Positions 9,626-19,217 are shown, numbered from the stretch's first letter. The stretch: 64,000 bases of DNA from Candidatus Neomarinimicrobium atlanticum (GCA_000402815.1 AQSA01000008.1:6367-70366), one strand, 5' to 3'. The notes: generated from the sequence alone by a model not told the origin. Program-made: numbers and translations.

Positions 9626-9884
9626 TAAAGAAACAAGTAAGATTATCCAAGACGCAGGTCTTGATGCTAGTAACGTTGGTAGTAGTGAAGCGCAAATTGC
9701 ACTTCTTACAGATCGTATTAGATCATTGACTGAACATGTAAAGTTACATAAGAAAGATGTTCATTCAAGACATGGTTTAGTTAAGCTCGTATCACAAAGA
9801 AGAAAACAATTGAAGTATTTAAGAAAAACTAAACTAGATAGCTATGATACATTAATCACGAAGCTATCAATAAGAGGATTATAA
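9615..9884 (+). CDS. rpsO: 30S ribosomal protein S15
   Basis: 89 aa, exactly the usual length. It has the family segments GSSEAQIALLTDRIRSLTEHV, HSRHGLVKLVSQRRKQLKYL and a Leu-Arg-Lys-rich 16S-rRNA-binding core. S15 is a primary binder of the 16S central domain. Its start is inside the last codons of ribF, with a strong AAGGAG ribosome-binding site. The next gene is pnp, the classic rpsO-pnp pair. Confidence 0.97.
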   Translation: MKYSKETSKIIQDAGLDASNVGSSEAQIALLTDRIRSLTEHVKLHKKDVHSRHGLVKLVSQRRKQLKYLRKTKLDSYDTLITKLSIRGL

Positions 9885-9894
9885 AGAAGAAAAT

Positions 9895-11970
9895 ATGATA
9901 AAAGTAGAAAAGAATATAGCAGGCCGACTATTAAAAATTGAATCAGGCCAAATAGCAAGACAAGCGGGTGGATCCGTATTTATTACGTATGGAGATACTG
10001 CAATGCTTGCAGCAGTTTGTTGTTCATCTGAACCGAGAGAAGGTATAAACTTTCTTCCAATGCAGGTTGAATATAGAGAAAAACATTATGCGGGTGGAAA
10101 AATACCCGGAGGTTTCTTTAAGAGAGAGGCGAAACCAACAGATGCTGAAGTTTTAACTTCACGTTTAACGGATCGTCCAATTAGACCTTTAATTCCTAAG
10201 AATTATAGAAACGAACTACAGATTATGTTAACCACAATGTCTTATGACGGTGTAAATACACCTGATGTAGTAGCAGCGATTGGTGCTTCTGCGGCATTGT
10301 TATTATCACCAGTACCATTTGACGGTCCAATAGCTTCTGTTAAAGTTGGATTAGTTGACGGAGAATATGTTTTAAATCCTACGCTAGAACAAATGGAATC
10401 ATCCGATTTAGATTTGATGGTAACCGGTAAAAAAGATAAAATTTGTATGATTGAAGGTGGTTCTAACTTTGTTCCTGAAAAAACAATTTTAGAAGCATTG
10501 GATATTGCAATGGATGGTATTAATGATATTGTAGATCTTCAAATGGAATTTTCAGAACATTTTGATAATTCTTATGAGATTGTTGACAATACAGTAATAA
10601 CTGACGAAGTAATTAAATCTCTTGAAGATTCATTTGCAGATCAAATAGAAAAATTACTTGATATGGATTCTAAACAAGCAATGGATGTTGCATACAACGA
10701 AATTGTAAAAGAAGCTTCGACTCCACATGAAGAAGATGAAAAAATGTATTCTGAAGTTAAAGAGTATGTTAAAACTATGTTTAAAAATGCAGTTAGAAAA
10801 ACTGCCTTAGAGAAAAAAGTGAGAGTTGATGGTAGAGGATTAGATGATATTAGACCAATTAGTATTGTTCCATCATTATTACCTCGCGTTCACGGATCTG
10901 CATTATTTACTCGAGGTGAAACGCAAGCAATTGCTGCGCTTACTTTAGGTAATGCTAGAGATGAACAAATTATCGATTCAATGGCAAGTGATTACAAGAA
11001 ATCATTCATGCTACACTACAATTTCCCTCCTTATTGTGTGGGAGAAACTGGAAGAATTGGTTTTACAAATAGAAGAGAGATTGGTCATGGCCATTTAGCT
11101 GAAAGATCGCTAAAACCTATACTACCTTCATCTGAAGAGTTTCCTTATACAATTCGCGTTGTATCAGAAATTACAGAATCAAATGGATCTTCTTCCATGG
11201 CATCAGTTTGTGGTGGCTCTTTAGCTATGATGAACGCTGGAGTGCCTATTAAAGAGCATGTTGCTGGTATTGCAATGGGATTAATCACCGACGGTGAAAA
11301 TCATGCAGTATTAAGTGATATCTTGGGAACTGAAGATTTTTATGGAGACATGGACTTCAAAGTTGCTGGAACTAAGGATGGAATTAGCGCTATTCAATTA
11401 GATTTAAAAGTTCCTGGATTACCAATGGAAATTTTATCTATGGCATTAGAGCAAGCAAATAAAGGTAGATTGCATATTCTTGATGAGATGAATAAAGCAA
11501 TAAGTACTCCAAATGCATTGTCTCAATATGCACCTCAGATTGAATCATTTAAAATTGATAAAGAAAAAATTGGAGCTCTTATTGGTCCAGGTGGAAAAAA
11601 CATTAAAGCTATTCAAGAAAGAGCTGAATGTGTTATCAATATTGAAGATGATGGAACCGTTAGTGTATCAGCGGCAGATAAAGCAGCACTAGATAATGCT
11701 ATAGCTCAAGTTAAAGCAGTTACTGAAGATCCGAAAGTCGGTACTGTTTTTGATGGTAAAGTTACAAAGCTAATGGAATTCGGTGCTTTTGTAGAATTTG
11801 CTCCAGGACGTGAAGGTTTAGTACATATATCACAATTAGCTTGGGAAAGAGTTAATAAAGTGAGTGATGTATTATCAGTAGGAGATGCTGTAAAAATCAA
11901 ATTATTTGAAATTGATAAGCAGGGTCGTTTAAACTTTAGCATGAAATTGCTAATGGATAAACCTGAATAA
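9895..11970 (+). CDS. pnp: Polyribonucleotide nucleotidyltransferase (PNPase)
   Basis: 691 aa. Two RNase PH domains are visible: the first begins near the N-terminus (SVFITYGDTAMLAAVCCSSEPREG), and the second near residue 310 (VRVDGRGLDDIRPISI...HGSALFTRGETQAIA). An all-alpha linker joins them. The C-terminus has a KH domain (IGALIGPGGKNIKAIQE, about 558-574) and an S1 domain (GTVFDGKVTKLMEFGAFVEF, about 618 on). PNPase degrades RNA phosphorolytically from the 3' end and is a degradosome partner. It is the last gene of the nusA operon. Confidence 0.97.
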   Translation: MIKVEKNIAGRLLKIESGQIARQAGGSVFITYGDTAMLAAVCCSSEPREGINFLPMQVEYREKHYAGGKIPGGFFKREAKPTDAEVLTSRLTDRPIRPLIPKNYRNELQIMLTTMSYDGVNTPDVVAAIGASAALLLSPVPFDGPIASVKVGLVDGEYVLNPTLEQMESSDLDLMVTGKKDKICMIEGGSNFVPEKTILEALDIAMDGINDIVDLQMEFSEHFDNSYEIVDNTVITDEVIKSLEDSFADQIEKLLDMDSKQAMDVAYNEIVKEASTPHEEDEKMYSEVKEYVKTMFKNAVRKTALEKKVRVDGRGLDDIRPISIVPSLLPRVHGSALFTRGETQAIAALTLGNARDEQIIDSMASDYKKSFMLHYNFPPYCVGETGRIGFTNRREIGHGHLAERSLKPILPSSEEFPYTIRVVSEITESNGSSSMASVCGGSLAMMNAGVPIKEHVAGIAMGLITDGENHAVLSDILGTEDFYGDMDFKVAGTKDGISAIQLDLKVPGLPMEILSMALEQANKGRLHILDEMNKAISTPNALSQYAPQIESFKIDKEKIGALIGPGGKNIKAIQERAECVINIEDDGTVSVSAADKAALDNAIAQVKAVTEDPKVGTVFDGKVTKLMEFGAFVEFAPGREGLVHISQLAWERVNKVSDVLSVGDAVKIKLFEIDKQGRLNFSMKLLMDKPE

Positions 11971-12005
11971 TTAAAGATATTTAACCTTAAATAATAAAGT
12001 TCAAT

Positions 12006-13106
12006 ATGAAAATTGGCGTTCCTAAAGAGATTATTTCTCAGGAGTATCGTGTATCGATTAATCCTGAGACAGCAAAGCTTTTAATCGAAAGTTCACACCA
12101 ATTATTTATTCAAAAAAATGCTGGAGATGGTAGCGGCTATACAGATCAAGACTACGAAAAACTTGGTTGTACTATAGTCGATACCCCATCTGAAGTTTTT
12201 ACAAATTCTGACTTAATAGTAAAAGTTAAAGAGCCTTTGAATGAAGAAGTAGAGATGATGAGAGATAAAATGCTATTTACATATCTCCATCTTAGTTCCT
12301 CAAAAGATTTAACTAAAAAACTTCTCGAGTGTAATGTCACATCGCTTGCGTATGAGACAGTAGTAATAAATAATGAAACTCCAATGTTGAAACCTATGAG
12401 TGAAATTGCTGGAAGATTATCATTGCTAGATGCTATAGAATTACTTAAAAAGAGTAAAGGTGGTAAGGGAAAGCTAATATCAGGTACTTCGCTTTCCGAT
12501 CCTGCAAATGTGTTAATTATCGGAGCTGGTATTGTTGGAGTAAATGCTATGCAAATGAGTCTTGGTCTTGGAGCTAATACAACAATCTTAGATATCAACA
12601 ATGAATTGCTTAGAAGTATCAAAACGCAATATCCTGCAGTTAACATAGGTACCTCTTCAAAAGAGCTTATAGAAGGGCTATTACCAATAGCAGACATCGT
12701 AATTGGTGCTGTATTAACACCCGGAGCTAAGCCCCCAACTGTAATAAGCAGAGAAATGCTTTCCTTGATGCAGCCTAAAAGTATATTATCCGATGTTGCA
12801 ATTGATCAAGGAGGATGTTTTGAAACCTCAAAAGTTACTTCTCACAGCGATCCTACATATGAAGTTGATGATATAATTCATTACTGTGTTAGAAATATTC
12901 CATCAGCAGTTCCATTTACAGCTACAAATGCATTAAATGAGTCTACAAGGCCATTTATAGCCAGATTAGCAAATGATGGGATAGAAGGACTAAAATCTAA
13001 TACAAACCTACTAATGGCATTAAATACTCATCAGGGACATCTTGTTAATCAAGAAGTTGCAGATGCTCACGATCTAAAATATTCTAGTCCAACTAATATT
13101 CTTTAA
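12006..13106 (+). CDS. ald: Alanine dehydrogenase
   Basis: 366 aa, typical for the NAD-dependent L-alanine dehydrogenase that interconverts alanine with pyruvate and ammonium. It starts MKIGVPKEIISQEYRV like the family. Lys75 in VKVKEP and His95 in FTYLHLSSS match the known catalytic Lys and His. The dinucleotide site is VLIIGAGIVGVNAMQMSLGLGA (about 168-189). It lies 35 bp after pnp and is followed by a weak terminator. The related transhydrogenase alpha subunit is excluded by length and by the intact C-terminal catalytic part. Confidence 0.94.
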   Translation: MKIGVPKEIISQEYRVSINPETAKLLIESSHQLFIQKNAGDGSGYTDQDYEKLGCTIVDTPSEVFTNSDLIVKVKEPLNEEVEMMRDKMLFTYLHLSSSKDLTKKLLECNVTSLAYETVVINNETPMLKPMSEIAGRLSLLDAIELLKKSKGGKGKLISGTSLSDPANVLIIGAGIVGVNAMQMSLGLGANTTILDINNELLRSIKTQYPAVNIGTSSKELIEGLLPIADIVIGAVLTPGAKPPTVISREMLSLMQPKSILSDVAIDQGGCFETSKVTSHSDPTYEVDDIIHYCVRNIPSAVPFTATNALNESTRPFIARLANDGIEGLKSNTNLLMALNTHQGHLVNQEVADAHDLKYSSPTNIL

Positions 13107-13117
13107 GTACTAGCATT

Positions 13118-13145
13118 AAAAACAACTTTAATCGCTTGTTTTTTT
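13118..13145 (+). terminator. Weak terminator after ald
   Basis: AAAAACAA and TTGTTTTT form an AT-rich 8-bp stem around a 10-base loop, ending in a T run. Its position 11 bp after the ald stop supports it, but the stem is weak. Confidence 0.5.
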
Positions 13146-13167
13146 CTTAAAAAAATAATAACCTAAA

Positions 13168-13518
13168 GTGATGCTTGAATCTACAACAAAGCTATATTAT
13201 AGTATTAAAGAAGTAAGTGAACTGACTAGCCTTAAACCTTATGTTTTAAGATATTGGGAGTCAGAATTTCCATCTTTAAAACCATCCAAAAATAAAGCAG
13301 GTAATAGAACCTATAAAAAGAATGACATTAATGTGATACTTGAGATTAAGAAATTACTTTATGACAAAAAATTTACTATTAAAGGCGCAATAGAGGAATT
13401 GAAAAGTGGCCATACTACTAAATCTGATTCGCCTAAAATGAGTAATAAAGATATTTCTGTGCTTGTAGAGATTCGCAATGAACTAAAAAGTATATTGAAT
13501 GAACTAAATAGGCATTAG
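13168..13518 (+). CDS. MerR-family transcriptional regulator
   Basis: About 115 aa with a MerR-type winged helix-turn-helix at the N-terminus: YYSIKEVSELTSLKPYVLRYWESEF, followed by the RTYKKNDINVILEIKKLLYDK wing and helix. This resembles the short MerR-like regulators with no effector domain that are common next to envelope genes. The C-terminal 40 residues are helical and contain no Cys-based metal site. A GTG at 13168 is immediately followed by an ATG at 13171; either may be the start. It ends 4 bp before the hydroxylase gene, so the two may form one transcript. The target is unknown. Confidence 0.85.
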   Translation: MMLESTTKLYYSIKEVSELTSLKPYVLRYWESEFPSLKPSKNKAGNRTYKKNDINVILEIKKLLYDKKFTIKGAIEELKSGHTTKSDSPKMSNKDISVLVEIRNELKSILNELNRH

Positions 13519-13522
13519 ATAT

Positions 13523-14749
13523 ATGGATTCCTCAATAATTCTTACTTACGCAATTCCATTCTTTTTATTATTAATCCTTATCGAATTTTCATACGGTGTT
13601 ATCAAGGGTAAAAACAATTATAGGTTAAATGATGCTTTGACGAGCTTGTCTTTAGGTCTGATCAGTCGATTTGTTCCGTTATTAGGATTGGGTTTTCAGT
13701 ATGTAGTTTATAAATACGTTGCTGAATATTATAATTTAAAACTATTAAACTTAGAAGATGTATGGGTTTGGATATTTGCTTTTATTCTTTATGATATTTG
13801 TTATTATTGGATGCACCGAATACATCATGAAGTAAAAGTTTTTTGGGCAACACATGTCGTGCATCATCATGGAGAAGATTTTAATTTAGCAACTGCTTTA
13901 AGACAGACAAGTAGTGGTTTTTTATGGAAATGGGTGTTCTTTTTACCAATGTTTATTATCGGAGTTCCTCCAGAAGTATATGTTAGTGTTGCTGGAGTTA
14001 ATCTAGTTTATCAGTTCTGGGTTCACACAGAACATGTTGGTAGGTTAGGTTTTCTTGAATATATATTGATTACTCCCTCTAATCATAGAGTTCATCATGC
14101 TCAAAATGATGACTATTTAGATGCAAATTATGGTGGTGTATTCATTCTATGGGATCGAATTTTTGGAACATTTATTGACGAAAGAAAAGATTTAAAACCA
14201 GTGTATGGCACTGTAAAACCTTTAAAGTCGTTTAATCCTTTTTGGGCAAACATTGAAGTTTTCTATCAAATGTTTTTAGATTCTTATCGAACAAAAAATC
14301 TTAATGATAAGTTTTATGTTTGGTTTTCTCCTCCTGGATGGAGACCAGAAGATGTAAAAGTAAAATATCCCCTTAGAAAAAATGATTTAAATAGCTTTGA
14401 AAAGTATGACCCACAAATTAGTAATCGACAAAAAATATTTGGATTTTTTCAGTTTGCAATGATTAATGCATTAACAGTTATAATGCTCTTTAATATGAAT
14501 AAGTTTGCTTACACAGAGATGTTATCTGTTGCAGCGCTTGTCATAACTTTAGCAATCTCAAACTCTTTTATGCTAGATGGAAAGACATATGCTAGTAAGG
14601 TGGAAGTGTTAAGGCTTATTGGTGTTTTAGCATTCTTATATTTTGGATTTTTTACTAGTTTTACGTATTTAATTTTAGCGCACTCAATTATAGCCTTGGC
14701 AGTAATCATATTCTTGTTAAAACCAGATAATTACGAGCTTGCTTCATAG
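13523..14749 (+). CDS. Membrane fatty acid hydroxylase / sterol desaturase family protein
   Basis: 408 aa integral membrane protein. The di-iron histidine clusters of the family are intact: WMHRIHH (His98, 101, 102), HVVHHHGED (111-116) and SNHRVHHA (188-192). Membrane segments occur near residues 7-25, 44-65, 80-95 and 133-160. Family members use O2 and a di-iron centre to hydroxylate or desaturate lipids. Similar bacterial genes act on sterol-like, carotenoid or fatty acid substrates. After the catalytic core the protein has an extra C-terminal block (about 305-408) with three or four more membrane helices, as in the longer, uncharacterised subgroup. The substrate is unknown. Confidence 0.85.
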   Translation: MDSSIILTYAIPFFLLLILIEFSYGVIKGKNNYRLNDALTSLSLGLISRFVPLLGLGFQYVVYKYVAEYYNLKLLNLEDVWVWIFAFILYDICYYWMHRIHHEVKVFWATHVVHHHGEDFNLATALRQTSSGFLWKWVFFLPMFIIGVPPEVYVSVAGVNLVYQFWVHTEHVGRLGFLEYILITPSNHRVHHAQNDDYLDANYGGVFILWDRIFGTFIDERKDLKPVYGTVKPLKSFNPFWANIEVFYQMFLDSYRTKNLNDKFYVWFSPPGWRPEDVKVKYPLRKNDLNSFEKYDPQISNRQKIFGFFQFAMINALTVIMLFNMNKFAYTEMLSVAALVITLAISNSFMLDGKTYASKVEVLRLIGVLAFLYFGFFTSFTYLILAHSIIALAVIIFLLKPDNYELAS

Positions 14750-14782
14750 GAAAAATAATTCTTTAATTTGGTAGCCAACTAG

Positions 14783-14820
14783 AAAGCCTTTTAATATATA
14801 ATTATTGAGAGGCTTTTTTT
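14783..14820 (+). terminator. Terminator after the hydroxylase gene
   Basis: AAAGCCT and AGGCTTT form a 7-bp stem around a 20-base AT-rich loop, followed by a run of T. It lies about 35 bp past the stop codon. Confidence 0.65.
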
Positions 14821-14855
14821 TTATTAACATGATAAAAATAGTGTTAACTTATTAT

Positions 14856-14999
14856 ATGAGAATTAAACGATTTTTAAACTCTATTGTTGTAGGAATTGGA
14901 ATATTTTTAGCTTCTTTTTTAGTCCCTGTTATTGGTGGGATTATATCTATACCTATGAGTTTAATTGGAGCATGGATGTATTATGATCACAGTAAATAG
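14856..14999 (+). CDS. Small membrane protein (47 aa)
   Basis: I start at the ATG at 14856. An in-frame upstream start at 14805 lies in the terminator stem. The product is MRIKRFLNS, then one long hydrophobic stretch (SIVVGIGIFLASFLVPVIGG...) and a second short hydrophobic part ending MYYDHSK. This looks like one hairpin or two membrane helices. Its 3' end overlaps the msrA start by 17 bp, suggesting coupled translation. I do not recognise it. The real coding status rests on the hydrophobic pattern and the overlap. Confidence 0.55.
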   Translation: MRIKRFLNSIVVGIGIFLASFLVPVIGGIISIPMSLIGAWMYYDHSK

Positions 15000-15540
15000 A
15001 AGTTTGTATAAACTTTGCTTATTTTTGCTTAGTTTTTTTAGCACTATTATGGCAGAAGAAAATACAAATCAAAAAGAAGCGTTTTTTGCAGCTGGATGCT
15101 TTTGGGGTGTAGAATCTACATTTCAACAGTTAGAAGGTGTTAAATCTACTAGCGTGGGTTATACTGGGGGTAAAGTAAAAAACCCTTCATATGAGCTAGT
15201 ATGTACAGGTATAACAGATCATGCGGAAGCGGTTCAAGTTGTTTATGACGAAAGCGTAATTTCTTATGAGCAATTATTAGATACTTTTTTTGACTTACAT
15301 GATCCAACTACTATGGATAGACAAGGTCCTGATATAGGGTCTCAATATCGTTCAGCAGTTTTTTATAAGAATGAAGAAGAAAAAACATTAGTTGAAGTAA
15401 AAATTAGCCAGGTAAATGAATCTGGTAAGTTTCGATCAAGAGTTGTTACAGAGGTAGCACCTTTAAGTGATTTCTATGACGCAGAAGATTATCATCAGGA
15501 TTATTATAAAAAAAGAGGAATTGTTGGTTGCGCAATATAA
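14983..15540 (+). CDS. msrA: Peptide-methionine (S)-S-oxide reductase, exported form
   Basis: 185 aa. The start at ATG 14983 gives a clear signal peptide (NRSLYKLCLFLLSFFSTIMA), so this MsrA is probably periplasmic. The active site AAGCFWGVES is present, with catalytic Cys39. Other family segments are SVGYTGGKVKNPSY, DPTTMDRQGPDIGSQYRSAVF and AEDYHQDYYKK. MsrA repairs oxidised methionine in proteins. The C-terminus ends in IVGCAI, giving a possible recycling Cys. An upstream TTG at 14965 is less likely because it would put charged residues before the signal peptide. Confidence 0.93.
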   Translation: MITVNRSLYKLCLFLLSFFSTIMAEENTNQKEAFFAAGCFWGVESTFQQLEGVKSTSVGYTGGKVKNPSYELVCTGITDHAEAVQVVYDESVISYEQLLDTFFDLHDPTTMDRQGPDIGSQYRSAVFYKNEEEKTLVEVKISQVNESGKFRSRVVTEVAPLSDFYDAEDYHQDYYKKRGIVGCAI

Positions 15541-15555
15541 AACCGGGAGAATAAA

Positions 15556-16083
15556 ATGAGATTGCAAAAGAGTGTTTATTTATTATCAATTTTACTATTA
15601 ATTGTATTTACTACTGATTTGAATGGTCAGTTTAGGAGAAAAAAGGTAAAACTGAGTGAGACTAATAAAATTGAAGAATTTATTAACGACCATATTCAAG
15701 ATCCTTTCATGATAGAACATATTCAATCTATTCAGTCAGAATTAGTAAAAATGGGTTTTGAGATTCTTCCACCGGATACAGATGGTCAATTAGCAGTAGA
15801 AGTTGTCTTCGAAGATTTCAATTTTGATCCATATTACGGATCAACAGCAGATCCAAAAACCTCACATATTATTTTTAGAAATCCGAAAACTACAAAAGTT
15901 GTTGCAAAGTTTATGGCCAATTCCATACTTCAAGACGATGATTTTGACGGACCAATGACCAATGCCTTTGGTAATTCTACTAACTCTTCTATGAGTATGG
16001 GGTATGGAGGAAGTTCAGATCAGCCAATCGATGTAAATGCAATTATCTTAGATTGGATGAAGCAAATTAAGAACTTTTATTAA
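15556..16083 (+). CDS. Exported protein of unknown function (175 aa)
   Basis: The start has a GGGAG ribosome-binding site. Residues 6-25 (SVYLLSILLLIVFTTDLNGQ) form a signal peptide. The mature part is acidic, with VEVVFEDFNFDPYYGS near residue 95 and a Gly/Ser/Met-rich segment (NSTNSSMSMGYGGSSDQ) near 140-157. No known motif is recognised. It sits between msrA and leuS, 3 bp before leuS, so it probably shares their transcript. Confidence 0.7.
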   Translation: MRLQKSVYLLSILLLIVFTTDLNGQFRRKKVKLSETNKIEEFINDHIQDPFMIEHIQSIQSELVKMGFEILPPDTDGQLAVEVVFEDFNFDPYYGSTADPKTSHIIFRNPKTTKVVAKFMANSILQDDDFDGPMTNAFGNSTNSSMSMGYGGSSDQPIDVNAIILDWMKQIKNFY

Positions 16084-16086
16084 GCT

Positions 16087-18528
16087 TTGGCCTATAATCA
16101 CAAAGCTATTGAACCTAAGTGGCAGAAATATTGGTCAGAAAATGAAACATTTAAGACTGGTACAGATAGTGAAAAGCCAAAATATTATGTTCTCGATATG
16201 TTTCCTTATCCTTCTGGTTCAGGTCTTCATGTAGGACATGCTCTTGGGTATGTAGCAACAGATATTGTTGCGCGATATAAGAGGATGAAAGGTTTTAATG
16301 TTCTTCACCCTATGGGTTGGGATGCTTTTGGATTACCAGCAGAACAATATGCTATAAAAACAGGTACTCACCCTAAAATCACTACAGCAGAAAACATTAG
16401 TAATTTTAAGCGTCAAATTAATCAGCTAGGATTCTCTTATGACTGGTCAAAAGAAATAAATACAACAGATCCGAACTATTATAAGTGGACGCAGTGGATA
16501 TTTCTACAATTATATAATAAAGGCTTAGCCTACGAAGAAGAAGTAGCTGTTAACTGGTGTCCTGAGCTGCGTACTGTACTTGCCAATGAAGAAGTTGTCG
16601 ATGGAAGGTCTGAAATAGGAGGTCATCCGGTTGTTCGAACTCCTATGAAGCAATGGATTTTGAAAATTACAAAATATGCAGAGTCTCTATTAGATGGTCT
16701 TGACGATTTAGATTGGCCTGAAAATATTAAAGAGCTCCAGAAGAATTGGATTGGTAGGTCAGAGGGGGTAGAAGTAAGCTTTTCTATTGATGGATATCCG
16801 AATCAAAAAATTGAAGTTTATACAACAAGACCTGACACTCTTTTCGGTGCTACATACATGGTTCTTGCACCGGAGCATATATTAGCAAAAAAAATAGTTA
16901 CTGAAGAGCAATCCGGAAAATTAGAGCAATATATTGAAGAAACTCAAAAGAAATCAGATTTTGACAGAACAGAGGTTAATAAAAATAAAACAGGAATATT
17001 TACCGGATCTTATGCAATAAACCCTTTTAGTGGTGAAAAAATGGAAATATGGGTAGCTGATTATGTCTTAATTAGTTATGGTACTGGCGCAATTATGGCT
17101 GTTCCTGCTCATGACGATAGAGATTGGGAGTTTGCAACAAAATACAATTTACCTATAAAGCAAGTTGTTCAGGGTGGAGATATAGCAAAATCAGCTTTCA
17201 CTGGTAAGGGTAGTGCTTTATTAGTTAACTCGGAACACGAAGATACATTATCGCTCAACGATCTTAGTGTAGATGCAGGGATTGAAAAAGCAATAGAATT
17301 TATTGAAAAAAATGGATTGGGTTCTGGCACAGTAAACTATAAGCTTAGAGATTGGCTATTTTCAAGACAACGATACTGGGGTGAACCATTTCCTATTATT
17401 CATACGGAAGATGGTATCTCAACTGTCAGTGAAGTAGAGCTACCAATTAAGCTTCCTGAAGTAGAAAATTATAAGCCATCAGATGATGGAAAATCGCCGC
17501 TTTCAACTATTGATAATTGGGTTGAAGTAAAAGATGCATCTAATAATATTATTGGACTTAGAGAAACAAATACTATGCCTCAGTGGGCAGGTTCTTGTTG
17601 GTATTATCTAAGGTTTACAGACCCATCTAATCATACCGAAGCTTGGTCAAAAAAGAATGAAGATTATTGGATGCCTGTTGATTTATATATTGGAGGGCAG
17701 GAGCATGCAGTTCTACATTTGTTATATGCTCGATTCTGGCATCATGTATTATTTGATTTAGGTCTCTTGTCGACAAAAGAACCATTTAAAAAACTATATA
17801 ACCAAGGAATGATTCTTGGTGATGACGGATCTAAGATGAGCAAGTCAAAGGGAAATGTTATTAACCCTGAAGATATTATAGAGGAGTATGGTGCTGACTC
17901 CATGAGGCTTTATGAAATGTTTATGGGCCCATTAAACAAATCAAAACCATGGAATACAAAAGGATTGCAAGGGTGTTATAGGTTTGTTAACAAATTATGG
18001 TTTATTATAGTAGAAGAAGAGGGAGGTTTGTCTAAAAAAATAGGATCAGATCACACCGCAGATAAAGAAACATTACACCTACATCATACTACCATAAAAA
18101 AAGTAGGAAATGATATTGAAAACCTACATTTCAATACGGCTGTCTCTCAGTTGATGATTTATTGCAATCATTTACAGAAATGTGACAAAATTTCAACCGA
18201 ATTAATTACAGACCTAGTTAAAATATCTGCACCATTCATACCGCATCTCGCAGAGGAGTTTTGGTTGTTATTAGGTAATAATGAATCAATTTCTGATACA
18301 CCTTGGCCAGAATTCAATGAGGTTTTAACGCAAACAGATGAAGTGAACATTGCAGTGCAGGTAAATGGTAAGTTAAGAGCTAATATAAGCCTAGATGTCG
18401 ACTCAGATGAAGAAACAGCTGTTAATGTCGCATTAGAGCTTGAAAAAGTACAAAACTATACGTCAGAAGGATCTATTGTTAAGACTATATATGTTCCAAA
18501 TAGATTATTAAACTTCGTCGTTAAGTAA
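16087..18528 (+). CDS. leuS: Leucyl-tRNA synthetase
   Basis: 813 aa class I synthetase. The HIGH-type motif is PYPSGSGLHVGHALGY with HVGH at 48-51. A CP1 editing domain follows (TTRPDTLFGATYMVLAPEH, IMAVPAHDDRDWEFA, with the editing Asp). The KMSKS loop is SKMSKSKGN near 586. The C-terminal anticodon-binding and ValS/LeuS tail are present. The start codon is TTG, giving MAYNHKAIEPKWQ, the usual LeuS N-terminus. The 3' end overlaps the convergent DUF998-like gene by 21 bp. The tRNA-Leu(CAA) gene in this window is one of its substrates. Confidence 0.97.
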   Translation: MAYNHKAIEPKWQKYWSENETFKTGTDSEKPKYYVLDMFPYPSGSGLHVGHALGYVATDIVARYKRMKGFNVLHPMGWDAFGLPAEQYAIKTGTHPKITTAENISNFKRQINQLGFSYDWSKEINTTDPNYYKWTQWIFLQLYNKGLAYEEEVAVNWCPELRTVLANEEVVDGRSEIGGHPVVRTPMKQWILKITKYAESLLDGLDDLDWPENIKELQKNWIGRSEGVEVSFSIDGYPNQKIEVYTTRPDTLFGATYMVLAPEHILAKKIVTEEQSGKLEQYIEETQKKSDFDRTEVNKNKTGIFTGSYAINPFSGEKMEIWVADYVLISYGTGAIMAVPAHDDRDWEFATKYNLPIKQVVQGGDIAKSAFTGKGSALLVNSEHEDTLSLNDLSVDAGIEKAIEFIEKNGLGSGTVNYKLRDWLFSRQRYWGEPFPIIHTEDGISTVSEVELPIKLPEVENYKPSDDGKSPLSTIDNWVEVKDASNNIIGLRETNTMPQWAGSCWYYLRFTDPSNHTEAWSKKNEDYWMPVDLYIGGQEHAVLHLLYARFWHHVLFDLGLLSTKEPFKKLYNQGMILGDDGSKMSKSKGNVINPEDIIEEYGADSMRLYEMFMGPLNKSKPWNTKGLQGCYRFVNKLWFIIVEEEGGLSKKIGSDHTADKETLHLHHTTIKKVGNDIENLHFNTAVSQLMIYCNHLQKCDKISTELITDLVKISAPFIPHLAEEFWLLLGNNESISDTPWPEFNEVLTQTDEVNIAVQVNGKLRANISLDVDSDEETAVNVALELEKVQNYTSEGSIVKTIYVPNRLLNFVVK

Positions 18529-19173
18529 ATCAATACCTTTTGTCATATAGAAGAAGGTTATTACCATCATTAGAATTATATACTTTTGAAAAGAGGCATG
18601 TAACGTTAAACCTATCAAAGACTCTCTAGCTGATGGACCATATTCAATAAAAGCAAGATATCCGACAACTGACAGGGCAGAAATCAGTATTAAAATACTA
18701 TAGTCGATATAGTTTTCTCTGTAGAAAAAGTATGAGTATAAACCAAGTGTGATTCCTATAGCACAAGTCATGGATATTGCAAAAAAAAGATGAAGAGCAT
18801 AAAGAGAGGGAACATTGACAGGTGTAATAACTACACCAAGAACACCAATGCAGCTATATATTGCTGTAATTCTTGCGATAAAAGTAAGTAATCCAAAGTT
18901 TGTTTTAAACTGTGTAATACCTAAAAAAAGAAATCTGGCTAGCGATCCAAGTAAAACCAAAGTACCGGTTGAGAAAATAACAAATGACGTTAAATTTCTT
19001 TCACCAGAAAGACTAATTGTTCTACCTAAATCACTTATAAAATTTCTAAAAAAATTATAGTTATCTGTAGTTGAATCCAGAAGATGTCCACCCTGATAGA
19101 ATGGCATAGCAGCAAAAATACAAATGGTATAAAAAATAAGGTATTGCCTGGTTTTGCTTGTTATAGAACTCAT
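18508..19173 (-). CDS. DUF998-like multi-pass membrane protein, copy 2
   Basis: About 221 aa when started at the ATG at 19173 (MSSITSKTRQYL). Six hydrophobic segments are visible. The first loop carries NYNFFRNFISDLGRT, the same signature as in the gene just upstream, and a later VPSLYALHLFFA motif is also shared. The two proteins are clear tandem paralogs and share the family style of DUF998 membrane proteins, whose function is not established. The gene is 45 bp downstream of its paralog and probably in the same transcript. Its stop codon lies inside the 3' end of leuS. Confidence 0.75.
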   Translation of the reverse strand: MSSITSKTRQYLIFYTICIFAAMPFYQGGHLLDSTTDNYNFFRNFISDLGRTISLSGERNLTSFVIFSTGTLVLLGSLARFLFLGITQFKTNFGLLTFIARITAIYSCIGVLGVVITPVNVPSLYALHLFFAISMTCAIGITLGLYSYFFYRENYIDYSILILISALSVVGYLAFIEYGPSARESLIGLTLHASFQKYIILMMVITFFYMTKGIDLLNDEV

Positions 19174-19217
19174 GCGGCTAATATACACAAAGAAATAAAA
19201 TTTCAAAAAAAATATAT

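Noticed and set aside
12152..12697. 181-codon minus-strand frame
   Set aside because: It lies fully inside ald, has no ribosome-binding site, and reads as an antisense shadow.
14805..14855. Longer start for the 47-aa membrane protein
   Set aside because: The earlier start lies in the arm and T run of a terminator.
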